Source of the DNA: Aquatica leii
Taxonomy: Eukaryota; Arthropoda; Insecta; Coleoptera; Lampyridae
Assembly: GCA_035610365.1 (NCBI GenBank)
Contig: CM069434.1
Location: forward strand, 102,846,806 to 102,910,805
Direction of reading: 5' to 3'
Length of the DNA stretch: 64,000 nt
The notes under the pieces were generated by a model. The model saw nothing but the letters and a program-made list of their open reading frames with translations, was not told the origin of the DNA and ran no database searches. A program made the position numbers and the translations under genes. Positions 25,401 to 31,735 of the stretch are shown here, in pieces (the first letter of the stretch is position 1; every line of letters starts with the position of its first letter).

Positions 25401-25464
25401 AGTATTTTAATGAATTAAAAGCTACATTGAATTATGTAATAAACACCCTCACCTCAGGATCCAT
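1353..25464 (-). CDS. Glut1: facilitated glucose transporter, SLC2A class I (Glut1-like), 9 coding exons
   Basis: Twelve-helix MFS sugar uniporter of the plasma membrane. Exons on the minus strand in order: 25464-25453, 25391-25326, 11242-11144, 11092-10957, 10904-10558, 10509-10243, 2007-1795, 1745-1542, 1496-1353. The joined CDS is 1488 nt (about 495 aa, normal for the family), every junction is GT-AG and in phase, and there is no internal stop. Family signatures in order: [12 protein letters not shown] (helix 1), [10 protein letters not shown] then [53 protein letters not shown] (with the QLS triad of glucose-selective GLUTs), [35 protein letters not shown]. Introns 2 and 6 are transposon-rich; the others are 45-61 nt. 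Assignment to SLC2A is firm; whether it is the orthologue of fly Glut1 or a paralogue cannot be settled here. Confidence 0.93.
1542..1745 (-). CDS. Glut1: glucose transporter exon 8 (helices 9-11)
   Basis: 68 codons with [20 protein letters not shown] and [13 protein letters not shown]; flanked by introns of 49 and 45 nt. Confidence 0.93.
1795..2007 (-). CDS. Glut1: glucose transporter exon 7 (helices 7-9)
   Basis: 71 codons starting [13 protein letters not shown], in phase with QQLSGINA of exon 6. Contains [16 protein letters not shown] and EKAGRKT; donor GTAAGT. Confidence 0.93.
2665..5201 (-). mobile_element. pogo-type DNA transposon in intron 6 of the glucose transporter
   Basis: The transposase remnant (2833-4730) is bracketed by imperfect inverted repeats of about 35 bp rich in GGGG runs: GGGGCAGATGTGGAC at 2689-2703 against the reverse complement of GTCCATATGTGCCCC at 5160-5174, with further G-rich matches outward. 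A third copy of the GGGGCACATATGGACAC motif lies at about 4792-4810, between the start codon and the outer repeat. Boundaries are approximate to about 10 bp and no clear TA duplication was confirmed. Confidence 0.65.
2833..4730 (-). pseudogene. pogo/Tigger-like transposase (HTH_psq + DDE), one frameshift and one stop
   Basis: Starts [11 protein letters not shown] (ATG 4728-4730) with a psq-type helix-turn-helix ([19 protein letters not shown]). DDE catalytic segments follow: [19 protein letters not shown] and [13 protein letters not shown], i.e. all three acidic residues are present. A frameshift near 4330 separates the HTH from the [16 protein letters not shown] region, and a TAA at 3373-3375 precedes the basic and acidic C-terminal tail, which stays open in the same frame to 2833. 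Apart from these two lesions the gene is well preserved, so it is probably a fairly recent insertion. Confidence 0.88.
5363..5716 (-). repeat. solo LTR of a Ty3/gypsy element, with 4-bp target duplication
   Basis: Reverse complement matches the LTRs at 7757-8149 and 34281-36289: a GTTCTCG start, GAAATATATAA, AATAAATAAGTGTGTGCTAAG and a TTAACA end. ATAT flanks both sides (5359-5362 and 5717-5720), which fits a 4-bp target site duplication. No internal sequence remains, so it is a recombination product. Confidence 0.8.
5790..6035 (+). pseudogene. mariner-like (DUF4817-type HTH) transposase, N-terminal part
   Basis: ATG at 5790, then [15 protein letters not shown]... and, after a 1-nt shift near 5882, [18 protein letters not shown], the helix-turn-helix pattern of a widespread insect Tc1/mariner-related transposase. 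A matching C-terminal catalytic part of the same kind lies at about 9270-9800, so the two may be halves of one copy split by later insertions. Confidence 0.55.
6036..6540 (-). pseudogene. Penelope-like element fragment, RT tail and GIY-YIG endonuclease
   Basis: Continuous from about 6465 to the stop at 6019-6021: [10 protein letters not shown] linker, then [20 protein letters not shown] (intact GIY...YIG), ISEHDRC, a TGHKIDF block and [15 protein letters not shown] with the catalytic glutamate. It matches the end of the element at 20327-22950, but without the stop and frameshift found there. Truncated on both sides: about 25 codons of the RT tail remain upstream, and the 3' terminal region is missing. 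Confidence 0.85.
6551..6621 (+). repeat. inverted duplicate of the Penelope RT/endonuclease linker
   Basis: Plus-strand copy of the same linker (AATCGTCGT, AATCCGAAATTGGCC, TACCCTACATTCACAAGG) that occurs on the minus strand at 6425-6525. Together they form a head-to-head palindrome, and the plus copy lacks an internal segment of about 45 nt. Confidence 0.75.
7757..8914 (+). mobile_element. Ty3/gypsy remnant with inverted gag, inserted in piggyBac
   Basis: A plus-strand LTR occupies about 7757-8149 (ends AAAATTCGTTACA). It is followed by a primer-binding-like TGGTGTCAGG (8151-8160) and about 30 nt of leader. From about 8189 the sequence is minus-strand gag and leader, running to a second primer-binding-like site and a palindromic LTR end at about 8875-8914, then flanking ATAT. 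The left LTR has lost its first few bases. Removing the element rejoins piggyBac coding sequence. TGGTGTCA matches the complement of a tRNA-Leu 3' end. Confidence 0.7.
8185..8750 (-). pseudogene. Ty3/gypsy Gag fragment with SAP-like N-terminus and coiled coil
   Basis: ATG at 8748, then [20 protein letters not shown], a SAP-like helix-extended-loop-helix segment that the relatives at 28 and 42 kb lack. After a frame break near 8540 come repeats of the [12 protein letters not shown] type and then [16 protein letters not shown] and [15 protein letters not shown], matching the coiled-coil Gag of the 28.2 and 42.7 kb copies. Homology continues to the inversion point at about 8189. Confidence 0.7.
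9270..9800 (+). pseudogene. mariner-like transposase, catalytic part
   Basis: Heavily broken reading: [57 protein letters not shown] and, near 9700, [13 protein letters not shown]. This is the order seen in the insect mariner-related transposase that carries a DUF4817-type N-terminus, here at 5790-6035. At least four stops or shifts. Confidence 0.65.
9801..10242. other. remainder of intron 6, nothing recognised
   Basis: AT-rich intron sequence up to the exon 6 donor. An open stretch at 9952-10161 on the minus strand shows no recognisable motif. Confidence 0.5.
10243..10509 (-). CDS. Glut1: glucose transporter exon 6 (central loop and helix 7)
   Basis: Contains the PETPKYLL motif that follows helix 6, the charged central loop, and AQQLSGINA. 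The GTAAGT donor opens the 8.2 kb intron. Confidence 0.93.
10558..10904 (-). CDS. Glut1: glucose transporter exon 5 (helices 3-6)
   Basis: Completes the split glycine codon, then [11 protein letters not shown] (MFS loop 2-3 motif), [29 protein letters not shown] and GVLG-type helix 5 residues, ending [15 protein letters not shown] before a 48-nt intron. Confidence 0.93.
10957..11092 (-). CDS. Glut1: glucose transporter exon 4 (extracellular loop and helix 2)
   Basis: Begins VMKIWISDV and contains [13 protein letters not shown]. The last glycine codon is split by a 52-nt intron. Confidence 0.92.
11144..11242 (-). CDS. Glut1: glucose transporter exon 3 (helix 1)
   Basis: 33 codons with the helix 1 signature [12 protein letters not shown]; acceptor CAG, donor GTAAGT. 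The following intron is 51 nt. Confidence 0.92.
11243..11955. other. intron 2 sequence, no feature recognised
   Basis: AT-rich, with poly-T and poly-A runs near 11800-11920. No coding motif. Confidence 0.5.
11957..13165 (+). mobile_element. Tc1/mariner transposon with long inverted repeats
   Basis: Imperfect inverted repeats of roughly 130-150 bp bracket the transposase. The left one runs from about 11957 to 12095 and the right one from about 13020 to 13165. They share ATGTTTTAAG, ACAATTGAACGTTTATTT and GTTGCCATGGATAT in inverse order. Long repeats are known in some Tc1-like lineages. The TA duplications were not confirmed. Confidence 0.7.
12145..12993 (+). pseudogene. Tc1-like transposase
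   Basis: The N-terminal helix-turn-helix region is broken. The catalytic part around 12650-12750 reads [18 protein letters not shown] and [14 protein letters not shown], the second-aspartate motif. The end, [25 protein letters not shown], is the standard Tc1 C-terminus with a stop at 12991-12993. The region around the last catalytic acid is deleted (the sequence jumps from NDEKEN to LQKSFLEEW). Confidence 0.82.
13170..14195. other. intron 2 sequence, no feature recognised
   Basis: AT-rich with short tandem similarity near 13190-13225 (a repeated TACAGTTTAAACAAAAA unit, two copies). Nothing coding was recognised. Confidence 0.5.
14203..15060 (-). pseudogene. Tc1-like transposase, second family
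   Basis: Read on the minus strand: [12 protein letters not shown] (helix-turn-helix) near 15010, a first-acid motif altered to FSYES (usually FSDES) near 14650, [16 protein letters not shown] near 14500, [22 protein letters not shown] near 14400, and a C-terminus [26 protein letters not shown] ending at about 14203. Several stops and shifts lie between. The D to Y change in the first catalytic position would disable it on its own. Confidence 0.8.
15640..15815 (+). repeat. Ty3/gypsy LTR fragment
   Basis: Matches the inner part of the LTR at 56963-57326: GTCGGTCTAA, TTAACGCGTGTGC, ATCAGCGGACAGTGTTTATAA and GATAGTCATATATAAATTACT in the same order. Both LTR ends are missing. Confidence 0.65.
16004..17785 (-). 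pseudogene. pogo-like transposase, second lineage
   Basis: The N-terminus near 17785-17590 reads [21 protein letters not shown] then [16 protein letters not shown], a psq-type HTH. Between 17420 and 17060 the DDE region reads [45 protein letters not shown] and LIGDN-type residues. The tail has [14 protein letters not shown] (16819-16780) and a C-terminal module [23 protein letters not shown] then [17 protein letters not shown] (16330-16110). Several stops and shifts separate these. The lineage is distinct from the copy at 2.8-4.7 kb. Confidence 0.8.
18600..19343 (-). pseudogene. non-LTR retrotransposon (CR1/jockey-like), endonuclease fragment
   Basis: Minus strand: [22 protein letters not shown] at about 19165-19100 is the start of an APE-type endonuclease. 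[13 protein letters not shown] follows at about 19040-19000, and [21 protein letters not shown] at 18830-18770 corresponds to the usual GDFNIN motif with changes (G to E, N to S). Further degraded sequence may extend to about 18180. No RT was seen. Confidence 0.72.
19894..20127 (+). pseudogene. hAT transposase C-terminal dimerisation fragment
   Basis: Contains [22 protein letters not shown] and [10 protein letters not shown], the conserved C-terminal dimerisation motif of hAT transposases (usual core VERxFS). The rest of the transposase is absent. Confidence 0.75.
20388..20418 (-). ncRNA. hammerhead-like core, left Penelope arm
   Basis: On the minus strand: CTGAGGA, then A, GCCC... pairing with GGGC (4 bp, loop containing TTACGAAA), then GAAA. 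This fits the CUGANGA-stemII-GAAA core of a hammerhead. Because the arms are inverted, this copy faces the opposite way from the element's RT. Confidence 0.5.
20693..22480 (+). pseudogene. Penelope-like reverse transcriptase and GIY-YIG endonuclease
   Basis: The RT frame is open from at least 20693 ([14 protein letters not shown]) to a TAA at 22085-22087. Motifs in order: [68 protein letters not shown] and [11 protein letters not shown] (the YVDD catalytic box). The GIY-YIG nuclease follows in the same frame after that single nonsense codon ([20 protein letters not shown]), then a deletion near 22330 (missing AEHHFT-type residues) shifts the frame. No obvious ATG opens the RT frame, which is usual for the group. 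Well preserved but inactive. Confidence 0.88.
22823..22853 (+). ncRNA. hammerhead-like core, right Penelope arm
   Basis: CTGATGA (22823-22829) and GAAA (22850-22853) separated by a weak stem II: CCC 22832-22834 with GGG 22846-22848. The outer G-C pair of the left-arm copy has become A-C. Orientation matches the RT, as expected for a self-cleaving Penelope transcript. Stems I and III are not resolved. Confidence 0.5.
22964..25325. other. intron 2 sequence between Penelope element and exon 2
   Basis: AT-rich, with no coding motif recognised. It holds a perfect 12-bp inverted repeat with CACGTG cores at 23205-23216 and 23270-23281, listed separately. The short open stretch at 24613-24819 on the minus strand has no family features. 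Confidence 0.5.
23205..23281. repeat. inverted repeat with two CACGTG (E-box) cores
   Basis: CAAACCACGTGA at 23205-23216 and its exact reverse complement TCACGTGGTTTG at 23270-23281, with a 53-nt spacer. CACGTG is the bHLH E-box core. Function is unknown. Confidence 0.5.
25326..25391 (-). CDS. Glut1: glucose transporter exon 2 (N-terminal cytosolic tail)
   Basis: Acceptor CTACAG, 66 nt, donor GTAAGT. Encodes 22 hydrophilic residues ([11 protein letters not shown]... ending AKEEA) that join in phase 0 to [10 protein letters not shown] of exon 3, 14.1 kb away. Low-complexity charged tails are typical ahead of helix 1. Confidence 0.75.
25453..25464 (-). CDS. Glut1: glucose transporter exon 1 (start codon)
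   Basis: Four codons, ATG GAT CCT GAG, followed by a GTGAGG donor. The MDPE start and the phase-0 junction to exon 2 across a 61-nt intron make this the likely initiator. The 5' UTR lies above 25464. Confidence 0.75.
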
Positions 25465-27460
25465 TTTATTTTACTCCTTTTAAAGCAGCGTGAAATGCAC
25501 GATTAATGTAAATTAAAAAAATACACTCTAAGCTGTAAAAGTAAATAAATAACTATGCACGTATTTATTTGCTTTTATTTAACAAATACTTGTAGAAGTA
25601 CAGTACACTTGTAGAAACAAGTACTTGCGTTGTTAGGAGAACCCCCAATATGTTTGATTTTAAAATGTGGAAAAATTATAATTGTATTAATAAATTGTAC
25701 TTCATTAAAATTGGAAAAGCAAATTGGGTCTATAAAACTAAGAAAAACTATGTTAGTATGAGTACTGTACTATTTATTTTGACTACACGTTTTACTCGAA
25801 TTTAAATATTTATACAATGATAGAGGTCAAAAAGGTATACGTGTATTCTTTAAAAGACCTACCAGTACAAAAAAATTCTACTTCACGTAAAAAAACAATC
25901 AATGGAAAGTACGTACCTTAAGTGTTAGTAAAGCACATACGTAAAACCGCGTTGAACTCTATAAGTCTTTTGAAGGGTGAATGAGTGGTGTATGGCAAAA
26001 CGACCTTAAAGTGTCCTAGCCACCCTTAATACGCAGGTCTAGATAACCTGTGGGGGCTGCACAATATAATTAATATTGCGAAATATGGATTATGTCCAAA
26101 TAGGTAAAAAAACGAATTCGGATGTAAAATAGTAGAATAGTGCCCTTAACGTCAAGAAAAGTCATTAGTTCCAAAATTATCCCGTTCCTCGCTATACAAT
26201 TTTAAACCGGTTTTCTATTTTTGTAATCAATAGAAGGCACGTTTCCTTTCCGTTCTCCCATTGGTCGAGTTTGCGGGTGTGTCGGGACCGTGACTCTACT
26301 GCTGCACCTTTCAAGAATGCGTGACGTCAGACCTCGTGGTTTGTTATTTCCCAACGATGATAACAAAGTACACACAATTTTAAACGTAAAATGATGTAAA
26401 ATAATTACTAATTTCGTTAGGGATCAGTTTCTACGTACTAGAAAAACAATAATACTGCGAATTTTTCGGTAGTGCTAATACGCCGTTACGAAATCCTGAC
26501 ATCATTTGGCATATGGTAGTATTTTATATTAATCTCTCATATATCAAAATCGCGTTAATGGGTTGTTAAATATATTATAATCACGATTATCTTTGATATT
26601 TGTAATAAAATAAAAGAGCATCAAAATGCGTAACTGATAAACCCCCAAATCAATATTTTGATAACGACGCAATTTTCTACAACTGCATTATCAATTCTGT
26701 GTAGATAGTTGTTTTATTCTAGTAAATATTTGATAATAATGATACGTTCTTTTCTTTTTTTATAGATGGATTAGGTAACTTATTTAATTATTTCTATAGC
26801 ACAAGACAACTCATTCCACGTGGGTGTTATGACTTTAGTTGTTAATTTTCGTTACACAGAATTTCATCGATTGATTTTACTATTTTTAGTATGTATCTCT
26901 GTAATAGTATTTTTAAATGGTCTCCCGCTACACTATAAAACTAATTCAACAGCTACCAAAGGTTTCATCATCAACTCCTGGCTGTTTAGTTCCGGAAGAG
27001 TGACATCAATTTTAGTTTTTAAATTACATAAGTTAAAAATTGTTGACCTAGAACTAGCAAATTAATTGGCAGGTGTAGAAAACAACAGAAAGATTTTTAA
27101 CAAACCAAATCGAAAAAAAACGACCTATGCTGACCCATCGAAGGTCGTCGCTATTGTAGTACATATGGGGTACACTGACTTTTACTGATGCTGAATCACG
27201 GCAAAGCATAGGCCATTGTAAACAAAACCATTAAATTAAATAATAAGTTTGTAAATATACTATTATTAAATGTTCTAATTTCTTAAAACAAACGTACTGC
27301 AAATCTTTGTATTTTAAAATCTGCTTTTCCTTACTGTTAACTTTTCAATTCTTCAATGTTCTATTTCTAGCTCATTAAACTAATAGGAGCTTTACAAGAA
27401 CAAATTACTTTGAAAAACAAATTCAAAAACCTTGCGAAATGAGAAGTTTTGCAAACACTT
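25465..27460. other. presumed 5' flank of the glucose transporter
   Basis: No coding segment recognised. The stretch from about 26200 to 26350 is GC-richer than its surroundings and has promoter-like motifs, listed separately. The open frame at 26820-27065 has no recognisable domain. Confidence 0.45.
26255..26335 (-). promoter_or_regulatory. candidate promoter element cluster (CCAAT and CRE)
   Basis: Minus-strand CCAAT at 26260-26264 and a palindromic CRE, TGACGTCA, at 26322-26329, inside the only notably CpG- and GC-richer patch upstream of exon 1. At about 0.8 kb from the start codon it could serve the glucose transporter through a 5' UTR intron. This is inference only. Confidence 0.3.
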
Positions 27461-27519
27461 AGGCCAGGTTGTATAAAGCACTGTTAACTTTGACGATGTA
27501 GTAAACTACGTGACCATAT

Positions 27520-27990
27520 TGAAACATTTGAAACGTTCGAGAAGTTATCTGCAAATTCAAGAGCCTTCTGGAAGTTGTTATCCATCTTCTAGAAGATATA
27601 CCGAAAGATAGGGAACACTCGAGAAGGATTTCCAAATGTGTATAAATACCGAAGAAACAAATCGTAGGTCACTTATTTTCATAATGCGAAGCCTGCAGTG
27701 TTAAGAAGATTATTCAAGTCTAAATAAATAAATCGTTAACGCGTGTTATAAATAAATCTACGAAGTACGTGAGTTTAGTGTAAACAAGTGTGTGAAGTTA
27801 TCCGCCGACTTTATCTTATCTTCGTGTAAGTGATAGCGTTTGTTATACATAAATTATATTATAAGTGTTTTTATTAAATATTAGTAGATTTAATTAATTC
27901 GGTTAATTTAAAAGTGTACATATTTCTAGTATAAGTATAACATATTTTTAGTCGTTTAAATAAATTTGTTTTAATAATAAATTCGTTACA
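27520..27990 (+). repeat. 5' LTR of copy 1
   Basis: Starts TGAAACATTTGAAACGTTCGAG: compared with the 3' LTR it has an extra 9 bp at the edge (TGAAACATT ahead of TGAAACGTT). The ATAT duplication abuts the extended form. Confidence 0.85.
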
Positions 27991-28231
27991 TTGGCGTCAG
28001 TGTGGAGTATCGAATAGAATAAACCGTTCGCGATTTTTAGTGTGAATACCATTAAGTTATTTGATATCGCTCCCGGAATAAAAACATTGATTGTGTAAAT
28101 AAATAAAACTTTAGTTCGGGATTCGCGTGTTTGTTTATAGCATTTAATCTTAGCTATTAAACCAGTGTCGGGCTTTATTAAAATTTAGTATTATTAAGTT
28201 TGGTTTTAAGTTATTATTCGTGGTTAAATTT

Positions 28232-29338
28232 ATGCCGGTGACGCGTTTGCAAAAAGTGAAAATAGATTCAAAAATATTTGAATTTCTGGAATCAATCAAA
28301 AATGGTCAAGAATCAATGAATAGAAAAATAGAAAAAAATTCGCAGAAAATAGAAGAAAAGTTTTACGAAAATACTCAGAAAATTGAAGAAAAACTGTCGG
28401 AGAGTTCAAGAAAAATGGAAGAAAAACTTTCCGAACATTCTCAGAAAATGGAAGAAAATTCTAGAAGTTTAAAAGAAGAAATACGAACGAGCATAGAAAA
28501 CCGAATTAAAATTGTTCAAGAGGAAACCCAAGTAGTTATGTTAAACTTAAAAGAAGAAATTTGCGAATCTGTGAATGAGAAAATAGAAGCAATAGAGGAC
28601 GAATTAGAAGACAAAATAAAACTGTTTGAAGAAAGAAGAAACCAAATGAATTACCATGGTGAAGGAAGTGTCGCCAGTGAAGATTTAATAATGGACAGCC
28701 GGGATGAAAGCGCTCACAAGTTTAAGGTTGTACCGCCAAATTTTGATGGTAAAGTTCCATGGTCAACCTACTACAAGGAGTTTGAAGTCGCAGCTACAGC
28801 TAATGGTTGGAGCAACAAGCAGAAAGCGACGTCTTTAATAGTGTCTTTACGTGGAGAAGCTCTTGGAATCTTGCAAACTGTTCCTGACCACCTACAAGAA
28901 AATTACGCACTTTTAATTTCGCGTTTAGAAATGAGATATGGAGATGCTTATCTTCAACAAATGTATCAAGCTCAAATTAATAGTCGGGTTCAAAAAGCTG
29001 CCGAAAGTCTTCAAGAGTTCGAGGCTGACATCGGCAGATTAATACGGCTTGCGTATCCTACAGCGCCAGATACCTTTTTGGAGCAATTGTCTATTCAAAC
29101 TTTTATAGACGGCCTCCGAGACAACGAAACGCAGCAGACTCTCCGGTTAGCTCGACCGAAAACATTGGATAACGCTTTGGTGCATGCTTTGGAGTTTGAA
29201 GCAGCAAAACAAACATCGCAACGAGACAGTCATAAACTTTGTTGTGCTGCAGAAATACCCGCGCAGACACTAGAAAGCATCGAGAAGAGCGCGACGAATA
29301 CTTCGGGAAAGAGAAATGACAACTTTGAATTGCGATGA
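28232..29338 (+). pseudogene. Gag of copy 1 (coiled coil and capsid-like region), frameshifted
   Basis: Starts at the conserved MPVTRLQ (28232). Residues about 30-90 are a long coiled coil made of repeats like KMEEKLSEHSQ. The capsid-like part follows from about residue 165: PPNFDGKVPWSTYYKEFE, ATSLIVSLRGEAL, LQEFEADIGRL, IQTFIDGLRD. A small deletion near 29285 shifts the frame just before the protease. In the 42.7 kb copy the same region runs on without a break, so Gag and protease were originally one frame. Confidence 0.9.
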
Positions 29339-31103
29339 AATAGGCCATGTACGACGGCATCGTACTAAACCTAAGAAGAGGACAAGAAGAGCCCTCAAAA
29401 ATTTGGAACGAGGCGAGCAAAAAAGACAAAAAGTAATCTCATCTAGTCAGACTCCGGAGATTACAATCCAAATGGCATCGCCTAAGGAGCAATTGCATAG
29501 CATTTATCTCCATGGCAAGATCAATGGAAAAAGCGTCCAGTTACTGATTGACACGGGAGCGACGAAGACCATCATTCGTCCTGACATGTTATTAGAAAAC
29601 GAGAAGACATCATCAGTAACGGTACGACTTCGAACGCCGACGGGCGAAGAAATACCTACTCACGGACATGTCAAAGTAACCATTGGTTTGGAAAATAGAG
29701 TACTCGACCATCAAATACTGGTAGCCGACATCACGGAAGAAGTTATCTTGGGAATGGACGTGATAAAGAAGTATGGGCTCCATTTGGATATGAAGATCGA
29801 TGTTCTGAAGATCGACAATGAGGAAATTCCTTTTCATTCGTCAGAGAAGGCAGCCGTGCGAGTCTTATTGAGTGAAGACGTGACTCTGCCTACAAGGACT
29901 GAAAGTGTGGTGATGGCACGCCTGGATGGAAGTCTCCGGGAAGGCTACATACGCGCGATTGAACCAATGGAGGGCGGCTTAGTTGAAAAGGGACTACTCG
30001 TTGGCAAAAATTTAGTACGAGTGAAGAACACGATGCCAGTAAGGATCTTAAACATCAACTCAGATCCTGTAACGTTGAAAAAGAAGACCGTGGTAGGCCA
30101 ATGCACGCCAGTATCACAAATTGTGAGATGCGTGAAGTCGAACGAAGATACGTCGCCGAAGAAGTGTCTACAACATCTATTGGACATTCTTATCACCAAA
30201 TGCGGAAACCTCAGCCAAGACCAGCTGGCTAAAGTTAAAGTGTTGATCGAAGAGTACCAAGATGTGTTCGCGCTGGAGAGTGGTTCCAAAGGAAGAACTA
30301 ACGTGGTGAAACATAAAATTAATACCGGAGACGCTCGGCCGATACGACAACATCCACGCAGACTTCCTTTGGCGAAAAGAGAAGAAGCCGAACAAATAAT
30401 TACAGATATGGAGAGAGAAGGCGTGATTGAACCTTCAAGTAGCCCATGGGCATCCCTAGTGGTACTCGTAAAGAAAGAGGGTGGATCAACAAGGCTTTGG
30501 GTAAACTACAGGCAGCTAAACGACGTGACTAAAAAGAACAGCTACCTTTCACCCAGAATTGACGATACGCTAGACACCCTGTCAGGATTCCAGTGGTTTT
30601 CTACATTAGACTTAAAAAGTGGATACTGGCAGATAGAATTAGAACCCAAAGATCGTGAAAAAACAGCTTTTACGATTGGAACTGGTTTGTGGCAGTTCAC
30701 TGTAATGCCCTTCGGCCTGTGTAACGCTTCTGCAACGTTCGAGCGCTTGATGGAAACCATCTTGCGCGGATTGTCTTGGAAGACGTGCTTGGTTTACCTG
30801 GACGACGTGATCGTGGTTGGAAGGTCGTTTGAAGAACACTTGAACAACTTAAAGGAAGTGTTCCAGCGATTATGTGGGGCTAACCTCAAACTGAGCCCAA
30901 AGAAGTGCCACGTATTTAAGAAGGAAGTCCAATACCTTGGCCACGTCGTATCTAGAGATGGAGTAAGGGTGACCCAGACAAAATCCGAGCAGTGCAAGCA
31001 TGGCCAAGACCGATCGACAAACATCAGGTCCGAAGTTTCCTTGGGTTGTGCACTTATTATAGAAGATTTGTACCCGGATTTGCAAATATTGCCAAACCAT
31101 TGA
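29316..31103 (+). pseudogene. Pol of copy 1: protease and reverse transcriptase
   Basis: 595 codons. The aspartic protease motif LLIDTGATKTIIRPD has DTG at residues 79-81. RT motifs are VNYRQLN near 396, LDLKSGYWQIEL (first catalytic D about 432), MPFGLCNASATFERLM and VYLDDVIV (YLDD 494-497). The frame starts inside the degenerate nucleocapsid region (NCDEIGHVRRHR). It is cut off by a 1-nt loss near 30969 relative to the 45.3 kb copy. Confidence 0.92.
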
Positions 31104-31735
31104 CAAAATTAACGGAAGAGAAAGCAGAATTTAGATGGAATGAAGACTGCGAAAATTCTTTTAATCAACTAAAACAGGTCCTAGTGACTTCGCCGATTTT
31201 GAGTTATCCAAGAGAAGATAGAAAATTTGTTTTAGATACCGACGCAAGCAATCTGGCCATAGGCGCGGTCCTTTTGCAGATTCAAGATGGACAAGTAAAA
31301 GTTATCGCGTATTTTAGCAAGGTTTTGTCCAGGCCAGAAAGGAATTATTGCGTGACTAGGAGGGAACTGTTAGCAGTCGTTAAGTTCATCAAACATTTTT
31401 ACAAGTATTTGTATGGACGAAAATTTTTACTGAGAACAGACCACGCCGCTTTAAAATGGCTACTGCAGTTCCGTAACCCGGAAGGACAAGTGGCAAGATG
31501 GATCGAGAAACTGCAAGAGTATGACTATGACACAGAACACCGTGCCGGAAACAGTAATGGGAACGCTGATGCTTTGTCTAAAAGACCATGTCCAGCGGAC
31601 TGCAGCCATTGTTCGCGACTTGAAGAAAAAGTCGAATGCCTCCGGAGAACTGCTATGGTTGTTGTTGAGTGGGAACCTGAGCAGTTACGTCGCGAACAAG
31701 AAAACGATCCTGAAATAAGATTACTAATGGACTAG
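30992..31735 (+). pseudogene. Pol of copy 1: connection and RNase H
   Basis: RSFLGLCTYYRRFVPGFANIAKPLTKL (RT thumb/connection), then RNase H: FVLDTDASNLAIGAVL, YCVTRRELLAVV and FLLRTDHAALKWL, with the HRAGNSNGNADALSKRP end. It stops at a TAG (31733-31735) where the 46 kb copy has TGG. Confidence 0.92.

Noticed and set aside
26820..27065. 81-codon open frame upstream of the transporter
   Set aside because: Hydrophobic, low-complexity translation in AT-rich DNA, without family motif or splice context.
29103..29429. 108-codon open frame on the minus strand
   Set aside because: Antisense shadow of gypsy Gag; similar antisense frames recur in the 43.5 kb copy for the same reason.
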